A stretch of DNA of 52,819 nt from Acidobacteriota bacterium (GTDB lineage Bacteria > Acidobacteriota > Terriglobia > Acidiferrales > UBA7541). Positions 46,949 through 52,819 of the stretch are shown piece after piece; positions within the stretch are counted from its first letter, which is position 1, and each line of letters begins with the position of its first letter. Where the stretch lies: assembly GCA_016201285.1 (NCBI GenBank), contig JACQDE010000076.1:1-52819 (forward strand), given 5' to 3'. The notes beneath the pieces are model-generated. The model was not told the DNA's origin, searched no databases, and saw nothing but the letters and a program-made list of their open reading frames with translations. A program made the position numbers and the translations under genes.

Positions 46949-46991
46949 ACTTCCTTACCTCCTGACTTCCCTACTTCTTACTTTTCACTTC
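46949..46991. repeat. Heptad-like C/T-rich array overlapping the xseA 3' end
   Basis: Units such as ACTTCCT, TACCTCC, TGACTTC, CCTACTT, CTTACTT, TTCACTT. The last units lie inside the xseA coding end (VKSKK tail). Confidence 0.55.
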
Positions 46992-48335
46992 AGCCGCCAG
47001 GCGCCCGCGATGGAGTTGCAAGGCAATCTCGTCGCCGAGGGCCACCTGCGCAGCGTCGCGGACGACGGCGCCGCCGGCGTCGGTGACAATCGCGTAGCCG
47101 CGCTCGAGCACGCGCAACGGGCTGCGCTCGTCGAGTTGAAGCATTAACCGATCGAGGCGCTGGCGCTGTGCGGTGAGCAGCCGTTCCATCCGCGCCCGCA
47201 GGTCGCTCTCACGCTGTTCCAGACGCAGCCGCAGCGGCGGGATGCGGCCGCGCAGGTCGAACGCGGCGATGCGCGTTTGCGCCACAGTGAAGCGCTGGCG
47301 GACACGCTGAATCCGTCGCAGAAGCAGCTCGGCCATGCGCGTGGTGATTTCGTCCAGGCGCTGCTGGCCTTGATGGAGTAAATCCTCGAGCCGCCGGAAG
47401 CCAGGGTGCGTGGCAAGCTCCTGCACCTGGTGTCGCCACTCGAGCAGGCGATACCGCATGTGCTGCACGAGTTGCTGCTCGAAACCGGCGATCTGCGCGA
47501 GGAATTCCTGCCGCGCGCGAACCACAATCTCCGCAGCGTTCGAGGGTGTCGAGGCGCGCACGTCGGCGACGAAGTCGGCAATGGTGAAGTCCGTCTCGTG
47601 GCCGATGGCGGAAATAATCGGAATGTTCGATTCCGCGATCGCCCGGGCGACGATTTCTTCGTTGAACGCCCACAGGTCTTCGAGCGAGCCGCCGCCGCGC
47701 GCAAGGATGATGACGTCCACCCCGCCACCGACGGGCTTCCGATTCAGGTATTTCAGTGCCTCGACGATATCCTTCTTCGCGGCGTCGCCCTGCACGCGCA
47801 CTGGATAGATGACCACGTGCACGTTGGGAAAGCGTTTTCTGAGGATGCGCAGAAAATCGCGCAGCGCCGCCCCGGAAGGCGACGTCACAATGCCGATGCG
47901 CTGCGGCAGCATCGGCAGCGGTTTCTTGCGGGCCGCGTCGAACAGACCTTCGGCCGCGAGTTTTTTCTTCAGTTGCTCGAAGGCCAGTTGCAGCGCGCCC
48001 AGGCCGACCGGCTCGATCTGCTCGACGTAGATCTGGTATTCGCCGCGCGCTTCGTACACGCTGACCGAGCCGCGCACGGTGACGTGCAGGCCGTCCTCGG
48101 GACGGAACTTCAGCAGGCGCGCATGGTTGTAGAAGCAGACGCAACGGATCTGCGCCTTGGCGTCCTTCAGCGTGAAGTAGATGTGCTTGGACTGCGCCTG
48201 CTTGAAGTTGGAGATTTCGCCTTCGACGCGGATGCCGGTGAACTCGCCGGCCAGCAGGTCGCGGATGCGCGCGGTCAGTTCGGTGACCGTCCACGTCTTG
48301 CGCTCGGGAGCGAGATTGAAAGTGAATTGCGTCAT
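46971..48335 (-). CDS. xseA: Exodeoxyribonuclease VII large subunit
   Basis: A 454-residue XseA. N-terminal OB-fold (TVTELTARIRDLLAGEFTGIRVEGEISNFKQAQSKHIYFTLKD), catalytic domain (RIGIVTSPSGAALRDFLRILRKRFP, ILARGGGSLEDLWAFNEE, PIISAIGHETDFTIADFVADVRASTPSNAAE) and a long C-terminal coiled coil, then VLERGYAIV. The partner xseB is not found next to it in this window. Confidence 0.95.
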   Translation of the reverse strand: MTQFTFNLAPERKTWTVTELTARIRDLLAGEFTGIRVEGEISNFKQAQSKHIYFTLKDAKAQIRCVCFYNHARLLKFRPEDGLHVTVRGSVSVYEARGEYQIYVEQIEPVGLGALQLAFEQLKKKLAAEGLFDAARKKPLPMLPQRIGIVTSPSGAALRDFLRILRKRFPNVHVVIYPVRVQGDAAKKDIVEALKYLNRKPVGGGVDVIILARGGGSLEDLWAFNEEIVARAIAESNIPIISAIGHETDFTIADFVADVRASTPSNAAEIVVRARQEFLAQIAGFEQQLVQHMRYRLLEWRHQVQELATHPGFRRLEDLLHQGQQRLDEITTRMAELLLRRIQRVRQRFTVAQTRIAAFDLRGRIPPLRLRLEQRESDLRARMERLLTAQRQRLDRLMLQLDERSPLRVLERGYAIVTDAGGAVVRDAAQVALGDEIALQLHRGRLAAEVKSKK

Positions 48336-48368
48336 CGGTCTTTTGTCGGACTATAAGGTATCTGATAT

Positions 48369-48800
48369 CTATTTGTTGTATAGGACCCTGATTCTCCTTA
48401 GTTCAGAATCCACCTGATCAGCGGATTTCCCCGCAAGCTCCATGGACACGATCCTAATCAGTCCAATCAAATGGATTTTCTTGTTGCGGTAATCGGCTGA
48501 AAGCTTATCAACACCTTCCAATGCTTGGCCAAGAGACTTGCGATTCAGCGGAGGATGGTCACCTTCATACTCGGCGAAGAACGCCGCTACAGATGGGTGG
48601 AGCTTGGAAATAATTTCGTTTATTAGCAGTCTGTAGAACTCCTGAGCATCTATGTATCCTCCAAGGTAGCTCATTCTGTTCTCTGGGCTAAGCTTTTGCC
48701 ACTGCTCGCCGTCCAATTTTCCGAACGTAACAGATGGCTGCTGCGCGAATAGGGTCGAAATCGAAAGGCCAACAACGAGTCCCAAAAAGAAGCGTTTCAT
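48369..48800 (-). CDS. Secreted hypothetical protein
   Basis: A 143-residue protein with signal peptide (KRFFLGLVVGLSISTLFAQQ). The mature part is helical and charged: LSPENRMSYLGGYIDAQEFYRLLINEIISK and LGQALEGVDKLSADYRNKKIHLIGLIRIV. AT-richer than neighbours. No family recognised; the pattern of a helical protein with a YIDA..FY motif recalls small Rap1a/Tai-like periplasmic domains but this is weak. Confidence 0.6.
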   Translation of the reverse strand: MKRFFLGLVVGLSISTLFAQQPSVTFGKLDGEQWQKLSPENRMSYLGGYIDAQEFYRLLINEIISKLHPSVAAFFAEYEGDHPPLNRKSLGQALEGVDKLSADYRNKKIHLIGLIRIVSMELAGKSADQVDSELRRIRVLYNK

Positions 48801-48825
48801 CGGCGTACCTCCTCTCCATTGAACT

Positions 48826-49059
48826 TTAACGTTTCATCAACGACATCAGCCACGAGAGCAGCGTGATGATGGCGCTCAGCAACAGGCAGGTGACCACCGG
48901 AAAATAGAACACGCCGTTCTTCGTGCGGTGGACGATGTCGCCGGGCAAATGGCCCAGCCGGAACGGCAGCTTCGCGCCGAAGTAGAGCAGCACGCCCACC
49001 GCGATGAACATCGCGCCGACGAGGACGAACAGCCTGCCGGTTTCCCGGATGACGCCCAT
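48826..49059 (-). CDS. DUF2905 small membrane protein
   Basis: A 77-residue protein with two membrane segments (LFVLVGAMFIAVGVLLYFG; FPVVTCLLLSAIITLLSWLMSLM) flanking LPFRLGHLPGDIVHRTKNGVFYFP, the conserved DUF2905 centre. Function unknown. Confidence 0.88.
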   Translation of the reverse strand: MGVIRETGRLFVLVGAMFIAVGVLLYFGAKLPFRLGHLPGDIVHRTKNGVFYFPVVTCLLLSAIITLLSWLMSLMKR

Positions 49060-49092
49060 CAGCGGTCATTCTACCTGAATTGGAGATTTGCT

Positions 49093-49118
49093 GGGCCGGT
49101 CTGAAGACCGGCCCCTAC
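49093..49118 (-). repeat. REP-like hairpin downstream of ndk
   Basis: Minus strand: GTAG (CTAC at 49115-49118) then GGGCCGGTC/GACCGGCCC around a 4-base loop. It lies between the ndk stop and the DUF2905 gene. Confidence 0.75.
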
Positions 49119-49138
49119 AGGAAGGAACCAGGCGAAAG

Positions 49139-49558
49139 TTACAGAAGCTCGTGGCCGGAGAAGAAGTAGCCGGTCTCGAACGCGGCGGTGTCCGGCGCGT
49201 CGGAGCCGTGGACGCAGTTGTTCTGAATGCTCTCCGCGAGGTCGCGGCGAATGGTGCCCGGCGCGGCGTTGGCGGGGTTGGTGGCGCCCATGGTGTCGCG
49301 CCATTTGAGGATGGCGCCTTCGGCTTCCAGCACCATCACGATGACTTTTCCGGAGCTCATGAACGTGGTGAGCTCCTCAAAAAAACCCTTGCCGCGATGC
49401 ACGGCGTAAAAGCCTTCGGCCTCGGCTTTGGTGAGACGCAGCGATTTGATGGCCACAATGCGGAAGCCGGCCTTGTGAATGCGGGACAAAATCTCGCCTT
49501 CGAGCTTGCGGCCGATGGCGTCGGGTTTGATGATTGCGAGCGTGCGTTCGAGTGACAT
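49139..49558 (-). CDS. ndk: Nucleoside diphosphate kinase
   Basis: A 139-residue kinase: [20 protein letters not shown] at the start, [23 protein letters not shown], and the active-site histidine in [15 protein letters not shown]. It equalises NTP and dNTP pools. GGAG just before the ATG. Last gene of the suc-ndk set. Confidence 0.95.
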   Translation of the reverse strand: MSLERTLAIIKPDAIGRKLEGEILSRIHKAGFRIVAIKSLRLTKAEAEGFYAVHRGKGFFEELTTFMSSGKVIVMVLEAEGAILKWRDTMGATNPANAAPGTIRRDLAESIQNNCVHGSDAPDTAAFETGYFFSGHELL

Positions 49559-49567
49559 ATCATTCTC

Positions 49568-49600
49568 CGAAGTTGGAGGTTCGAAGTTCGAGGCTCGAAA
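49568..49600. repeat. Left inverted repeat of four-helix element A
   Basis: 33 bp made of heptad-like units (TCGAAGT, TCGAGGC). It matches the reverse complement of 49996-50028 at 29 of 33 positions. It begins nine bases from the ndk start codon. Confidence 0.8.
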
Positions 49601-49630
49601 AACAACCGCTGACCGGCTTGCTATTCGCCG

Positions 49631-49996
49631 TCAAAATGCCTTCCACTTCTTCCATAAGGCTACAAGCATGGCACCGATCCGTTCGTAGCGCTCGTTCAAA
49701 TCAGCGTACTTCTCGCTTGTGACATAACCTTCATCGAGACTCATTTCCAGCCACATGCGGGTCTCCTGGCAAGGCCCGAGGGCGGTCTGAAGATACCTCT
49801 TGAATTCAGCCGCTGAACTGCGTTTTCCCCAACCCTCGACAATGTTGGCCGGCACAGAGCGCGCAGCGCGCCGTAATTGTCTGGCGAGTTCCACCTGTTC
49901 AAGTCTGGGAAAGGTCTTCGATACCCGTGATACTTCCAGAGCTGCCGAATCTGCTTCGCGATAGACCTGTAAATCCCGGTAGGTTCGTATTGGCAA
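49631..49996 (-). CDS. Four-helix-bundle protein (S23/IVP family), element A
   Basis: A 121-residue helical protein of the 23S rRNA intervening-sequence protein / four helix bundle family: YRDLQVYREADSAALEVS, LARQLRRAARSVPANIVEGWGKRSSAAEFKRYLQTALG and a last helix RIGAMLVALWKKWKAF. The ANIVEGW and AAEFKR blocks are the family hallmark. TTG start at 49996; the right inverted repeat supplies a GAGG ribosome site six bases upstream. A paralogue lies at 50954-51337. In other bacteria these proteins occur inside 23S rRNA intervening sequences or as accessory proteins of diversity-generating retroelements; neither context applies here. Function unknown. Confidence 0.85.
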   Translation of the reverse strand: MPIRTYRDLQVYREADSAALEVSRVSKTFPRLEQVELARQLRRAARSVPANIVEGWGKRSSAAEFKRYLQTALGPCQETRMWLEMSLDEGYVTSEKYADLNERYERIGAMLVALWKKWKAF

Positions 49997-50028
49997 TTCG
50001 AACCTCGAACTTCAAACCTCGAACTTCG
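49996..50028. repeat. Right inverted repeat of four-helix element A
   Basis: Counterpart of 49568-49600. It begins at the TTG start codon of the four-helix gene and ends three bases from the sucD stop, so the whole sucD-ndk gap is the element. Confidence 0.8.
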
Positions 50029-50031
50029 TCT

Positions 50032-50901
50032 TCACTTCAGAGCTGCGGCCAACGTTGCGCCGATATCCGCCGGACTCTGCACGGTGTGGATGCCGGCGGC
50101 GGCCATAGCGGCATATTTTTCCTTCGCCGTGCCCTTGCCGCCGCTGATGATTGCACCGGCATGACCCATGCGGCGTCCCGGCGGCGCTGTTTGTCCGGCG
50201 ATGAAACCCACGACCGGCTTTTTCACGTGCTCCTTGATGAACTCCGCGGCGGTCTCCTCGGCGTTGCCGCCGATTTCACCGATCATCACGATGGCGTGCG
50301 TGTCCGGGTCGTCGTGGAACAGTTTGATGGCGTCGAGGAACGTGGTGCCGATGATGGGATCGCCGCCGATGCCGATACAGGTGGACTGTCCGATGCCGAG
50401 CCGCGTGAGTTGATCCACCGCTTCGTAGGTGAGCGTACCGCTGCGGCTGACCACGCCGACGTGTCCCTGCTTGTGAATGCTGCCGGGCATGATGCCCATC
50501 TTGCATTTTCCGGGCGAAATGATGCCGGGACAATTCGGGCCGATCAGGCGGGTGGGTTTGCCGCGCATGGCTGCGGCCACGCGAACCATATCGCAAGCCG
50601 GAATTCCTTCGGTGATGCACACGACGAGCGGCAGGCCCGCGTCGGTGGCTTCCAAAATTGCGTCGGCGGCATACGGCGGCGGCACAAAGATCACCGACGC
50701 GTCCGCGCCGGTTTCGCGCACGGCGTCGGCCACCGTATTGAACACAGGTTTCTCAAGATGCTTTGTTCCGCCCTTGGCAGGCGTCACGCCGCCAACTACT
50801 TTCGTTCCGTACTCAATCATCTGCGTCGCGTGAAACGTGCCTTCGCGGCCGGTAAAGCCCTGAACGACTACGCGAGTATTTTGATCAACCAGTATGCTCA
50901 T
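50032..50901 (-). CDS. sucD: Succinyl-CoA synthetase alpha subunit
   Basis: A 289-residue CoA-binding subunit: [72 protein letters not shown] and the phosphohistidine loop [19 protein letters not shown] (His near 247). It interconverts succinyl-CoA and succinate with ATP or GTP. Its leader on the minus strand is C/T-rich heptad sequence and has no Shine-Dalgarno site. Separated from sucC by a four-helix gene. Confidence 0.95.
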   Translation of the reverse strand: MSILVDQNTRVVVQGFTGREGTFHATQMIEYGTKVVGGVTPAKGGTKHLEKPVFNTVADAVRETGADASVIFVPPPYAADAILEATDAGLPLVVCITEGIPACDMVRVAAAMRGKPTRLIGPNCPGIISPGKCKMGIMPGSIHKQGHVGVVSRSGTLTYEAVDQLTRLGIGQSTCIGIGGDPIIGTTFLDAIKLFHDDPDTHAIVMIGEIGGNAEETAAEFIKEHVKKPVVGFIAGQTAPPGRRMGHAGAIISGGKGTAKEKYAAMAAAGIHTVQSPADIGATLAAALK

Positions 50902-50907
50902 ATGAGT

Positions 50908-50946
50908 GATGTAGAGGAGGCAGAGGAGATAAAGGACGTAGAGGAA
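50908..50946. repeat. Left purine heptad array of four-helix element B
   Basis: Units GTAGAGG, AGGCAGA, GGAGATA, AAGGACG, TAGAGGA. The inner part GGACGTAGAGGAAA matches the reverse complement of the right flank (51340-51353) at 13 of 14 positions. Confidence 0.65.
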
Positions 50947-50953
50947 AACGCCT

Positions 50954-51337
50954 TCAGCCTAGTTTCCTCCATTCCTTCCAAAGATTGTGAATCATCATTC
51001 CCAATTTCGAGTATTCACCTTTCAGTGTCTCGCACTGGCTGCGGGGTGCCAGGCCTTCATCACACGCCAGATCCAGCCAATACTTTGTCTCTGCGCATTC
51101 GCCGCTGGCAATCACCAGGTGCCTCTTGAATTCTGCAGCTGAATTTCGCTTGGCCCAACCTTCCACGATGTTCGCACCAACCGAACGTGAGCATGCGCGG
51201 AGCTGGCGACCAAGTTCGTATTGCTCGTGCCGAGGAAATGTGCGCGTCAGCTTTGAAACTTCGAGGGCGAGCCGATACGCCTGCTTGTAAACCAGGAGGT
51301 CCGTGTATTTTCGGACGGGGCCGCTCCGCTCGGCCAT
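50954..51337 (-). CDS. Four-helix-bundle protein (S23/IVP family), element B
   Basis: A 127-residue paralogue of the gene at 49631-49996, about half identical by eye: [73 protein letters not shown] 51337 has GGGAGGTAGAGG just upstream, provided by the flanking purine repeat. It sits 16 bases after the sucC stop and is followed by sucD, so it is probably co-transcribed with both. Function unknown; the likely partner is RNA or another protein. Confidence 0.85.
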   Translation of the reverse strand: MAERSGPVRKYTDLLVYKQAYRLALEVSKLTRTFPRHEQYELGRQLRACSRSVGANIVEGWAKRNSAAEFKRHLVIASGECAETKYWLDLACDEGLAPRSQCETLKGEYSKLGMMIHNLWKEWRKLG

Positions 51338-51353
51338 TTCCTCTACCTCCCAG
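51338..51353. repeat. Right flank of four-helix element B
   Basis: C/T-rich on the plus strand (TTTCCTCTACCTCC). It is the inverted match to the left array and fills the sucC to four-helix gap. Confidence 0.6.
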
Positions 51354-52517
51354 TCAATTCGCCGCCAACTTTACAATCTTCTCCGCACCATCCTTCATTC
51401 CGCGTGCAATCGTGAAGTTCAGTCCCGACTCGCGCAGGATGCGCTGGCCTTCGGCGACGTTGGTGCCCTCCATGCGCACCACGATGGGCACCTGGATGCT
51501 GAGCTCGCGCGCGGCGTCCACCACGCCGGTGGCGAGCACGTCGCAGCGCAGGATGCCGCCGAAGATGTTGATGAACACGCCGCGCACGTGCGCGTCGGTG
51601 AGCAATATCTTGAAAGCGTTCTTCACCTGCTCGGCGCTGGCGCCGCCGCCCACGTCGAGAAAGTTCGCCGGGCTGCCGCCGGCCAGCTTGATGATGTCCA
51701 TGGTGGACATCGCCAGCCCCGCGCCGTTGACCATGCAGCCGACCGTGCCGTCGAGCTTGATGTAATTCAGGCCGTACTTCGAGGCCTCGACTTCCAGCGG
51801 GTCTTCCTCGTCGAGGTCGCGCAGCTCGCGGATTTCCTTGTGGCGGTAAAGCGCGTTGTCGTCAAAGGTCATCTTGGCGTCCAGCGCGACGACGCGACCG
51901 TCGCCGGTAATCACGCAGGGATTGATTTCCACGAGCGAAGCGTCCGTTTCCACAAACGCGCGGTAGAGCGCCTGCATGAACGGCACCGCCGCGCTGACCA
52001 CTTCCGGCGCGAGGCCGAGCCCGAAGGCCAGCTTGCGCGCCTGGTAAGGCTGCATGCCGACGACGGGATTGATCTGCTCGCGCAAGATGGCCTCGGGATG
52101 CTCCTTCGCGACTTCTTCAATTTCCATGCCGCCGGCGGCGCTGACCATGAAGACCGGGCAGGCAGTGGCGCGGTCCACCAGCACGCTCATGTAGATTTCG
52201 CGCTGGATGTCCAGGCCTTCTTCGATCAGCACTTGTTTCACGATGCGGCCTTCGGCGCCGGTCTGCGGCGTCACCAGCTTCATGCCGAGGATCTGGCCGG
52301 CCAGCTCGCCGGCCTGCTCGCTGGAGCGAGCCAGTTTCACGCCGCCGCCCTTGCCGCGCCCGCCGGCGTGGATCTGCGCCTTCACCACAACCACGGAGGT
52401 GCCCAAGCGCTCGGCAACCGCTCGCGCTTCGTCTTTCTTGAACGCCACCTCGCCGCGCGGCGTGGGCACGCCGTAGCGCGCGAGGATGGCCTTAGCCTGG
52501 TATTCGTGAATTTTCAT
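51354..52517 (-). CDS. sucC: Succinyl-CoA synthetase beta subunit
   Basis: A 387-residue ATP-grasp subunit: [86 protein letters not shown] and [19 protein letters not shown]. First gene of the suc-ndk set. ATG 52517. A REP-like hairpin pair stands 26 bases upstream. Confidence 0.95.
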   Translation of the reverse strand: MKIHEYQAKAILARYGVPTPRGEVAFKKDEARAVAERLGTSVVVVKAQIHAGGRGKGGGVKLARSSEQAGELAGQILGMKLVTPQTGAEGRIVKQVLIEEGLDIQREIYMSVLVDRATACPVFMVSAAGGMEIEEVAKEHPEAILREQINPVVGMQPYQARKLAFGLGLAPEVVSAAVPFMQALYRAFVETDASLVEINPCVITGDGRVVALDAKMTFDDNALYRHKEIRELRDLDEEDPLEVEASKYGLNYIKLDGTVGCMVNGAGLAMSTMDIIKLAGGSPANFLDVGGGASAEQVKNAFKILLTDAHVRGVFINIFGGILRCDVLATGVVDAARELSIQVPIVVRMEGTNVAEGQRILRESGLNFTIARGMKDGAEKIVKLAAN

Positions 52518-52542
52518 ATTCTGTCCGGGATGTCGGCGGGAT

Positions 52543-52596
52543 GTAGCGCCGGTCTTCCGGCCGGCATTGGAATGCCCGGCTGAAGCCGGGCGCTAC
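52543..52596. repeat. Paired REP-like hairpins upstream of sucC
   Basis: GTAG at 52543-52546 and CTAC at 52593-52596 bound two facing GC palindromes (CCGG-rich arms around TCTT and TGAA). The whole 54 bp also forms one long imperfect inverted repeat. This is a BIME-like arrangement of two REP units. Confidence 0.7.
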
Positions 52597-52683
52597 ATTT
52601 CCGGCGCCGCAACAGTGCTAGAATTCGGGGCGACGCAAAGCGAACCAGTTTACTCGCAACCGTCGAAACGAGCAAGGCGACGT

Positions 52684-52741
52684 ATCGCGCCATCTAAAAT
52701 GTAACCGAAGGGAGCAACATCGCGCCATTTAAGATGTAACC
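52684..52741. repeat. Two direct 23-bp repeats at a probable IS left end
   Basis: Copies at 52684-52706 and 52719-52741, identical at 21 of 23 positions, spaced 35 bp. Core CGCGCCAT.TAA.ATGTAACC. Iterated short repeats next to a transposase start are typical of transposase-binding ends, as in IS21-like elements. Confidence 0.6.
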
Positions 52742-52771
52742 CAACCAAAACGCGTTTTGGAGGAGGACAGG

Positions 52772-52819
52772 TTGGGGAACCACGGGCGATGGGAGTATCT
52801 GCGGGCGATTTATGGGCGC
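52772..52819 (+). CDS. 5' end of putative transposase/integrase (runs off window)
   Basis: A TTG codon at 52772 with GGAGGAGG five bases upstream opens a frame to the window end: LGNHGRWEYLRAIYGR. The R.EYL.AI.GRY pattern resembles the start of integrase-catalytic-core transposases that continue with a helix-turn-helix and DDE core. Only 16 codons are visible, so this rests on the short match plus the adjacent direct repeats. Confidence 0.45.
   Translation, partial: MGNHGRWEYLRAIYGR

Noticed and set aside
46877..46970. xseB next to xseA
   Set aside because: No small frame with the XseB pattern (SFEEAL..LE.IV..LE) was found on either side of xseA.
49631..51337. Diversity-generating retroelement, because four-helix proteins can be Avd
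   Set aside because: There is no reverse transcriptase, template repeat or variable repeat in the window.

Overview
The window is 52.8 kb of GC-rich bacterial chromosome carrying about fifty protein genes, no rRNA, no tRNA that I can see and no CRISPR array. The gene content suggests an Acidobacteriota-like soil bacterium. The reasons are an NHL/PKD secreted protein, a group 3b-type NAD(P)-linked [NiFe]-hydrogenase with a complete hyp set, an Isc system without a Suf system in view, and intergenic spaces full of short heptad repeats and GTAG-headed hairpins. The taxonomic assignment is inference; no marker gene was compared.

Layout. 1-2379: an NHL-repeat/PKD/Ig-like extracellular protein that lacks a normal N-terminus, then a 0.6 kb spacer. 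2992-13909 (+): one compact operon for a soluble [NiFe]-hydrogenase (cNMP-binding-like protein, 4Fe-4S beta subunit, FAD/NAD(P) gamma subunit, small and large subunits, maturation protease) followed by hypC, hypD, hypE, hypA, hypB and hypF, mostly with overlapping start and stop codons. 13984-15342 (+): an adrenodoxin-reductase-type ferredoxin-NADP reductase. 15382-18313 (-): MFS transporter, secreted hypothetical protein and secreted MsrA. 18433-24397 (-): the full isc operon iscR-iscS-iscU-iscA-hscB-hscA-fdx-iscX, with a near-consensus promoter and two near-identical Rrf2/IscR-type operator copies. 24805-31110 (+): coaD, an aspartate-type aminotransferase, a GDP-mannose block (manA, manC, phosphohexomutase) and a PhzF-family isomerase. 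31182-32112 (-): nusB and ribH. 32109-34561 (-): an AT-richer, probably acquired two-gene cassette encoding a helical protein with a GrpE-like C-terminus and a divergent Hsp70/actin-fold ATPase. 34713-37776 (-): enoyl-CoA hydratase, 3-hydroxyacyl-CoA dehydrogenase and thiolase, a beta-oxidation or butanoyl set. 37799-40345 (-): a large TPR-GAF-degenerate GGDEF protein. 40542-44535 (-): a lipid-modification module consisting of a YetF/DUF421 protein, an aminoacyl-phosphatidylglycerol synthase domain protein, a VirJ/AcvB-like hydrolase and a flippase-like membrane protein. 44766-46876 (+): lepA and a 51-residue Lys-tailed protein. 46971-52517 (-): xseA, small membrane or secreted proteins, ndk, sucD and sucC, with two paralogous four-helix-bundle (S23/IVP-like) genes occupying the two spacers of the sucC-sucD-ndk operon. 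52684-52819: the left end of a probable insertion element.

The most unusual signals are (i) two four-helix-bundle genes whose spacers are bounded by inverted heptad-type repeats, resembling the ORF-bearing intervening sequences of 23S rRNA but placed between protein genes of an operon; (ii) the two-gene Hsp70-like/GrpE-like cassette that overlaps ribH by four bases; (iii) an MprF function apparently split into separate synthase and flippase proteins with an AcvB/VirJ-like hydrolase between them; and (iv) a landscape of intergenic heptad or octad arrays, different in sequence at each locus, together with REP-like GTAG hairpins.
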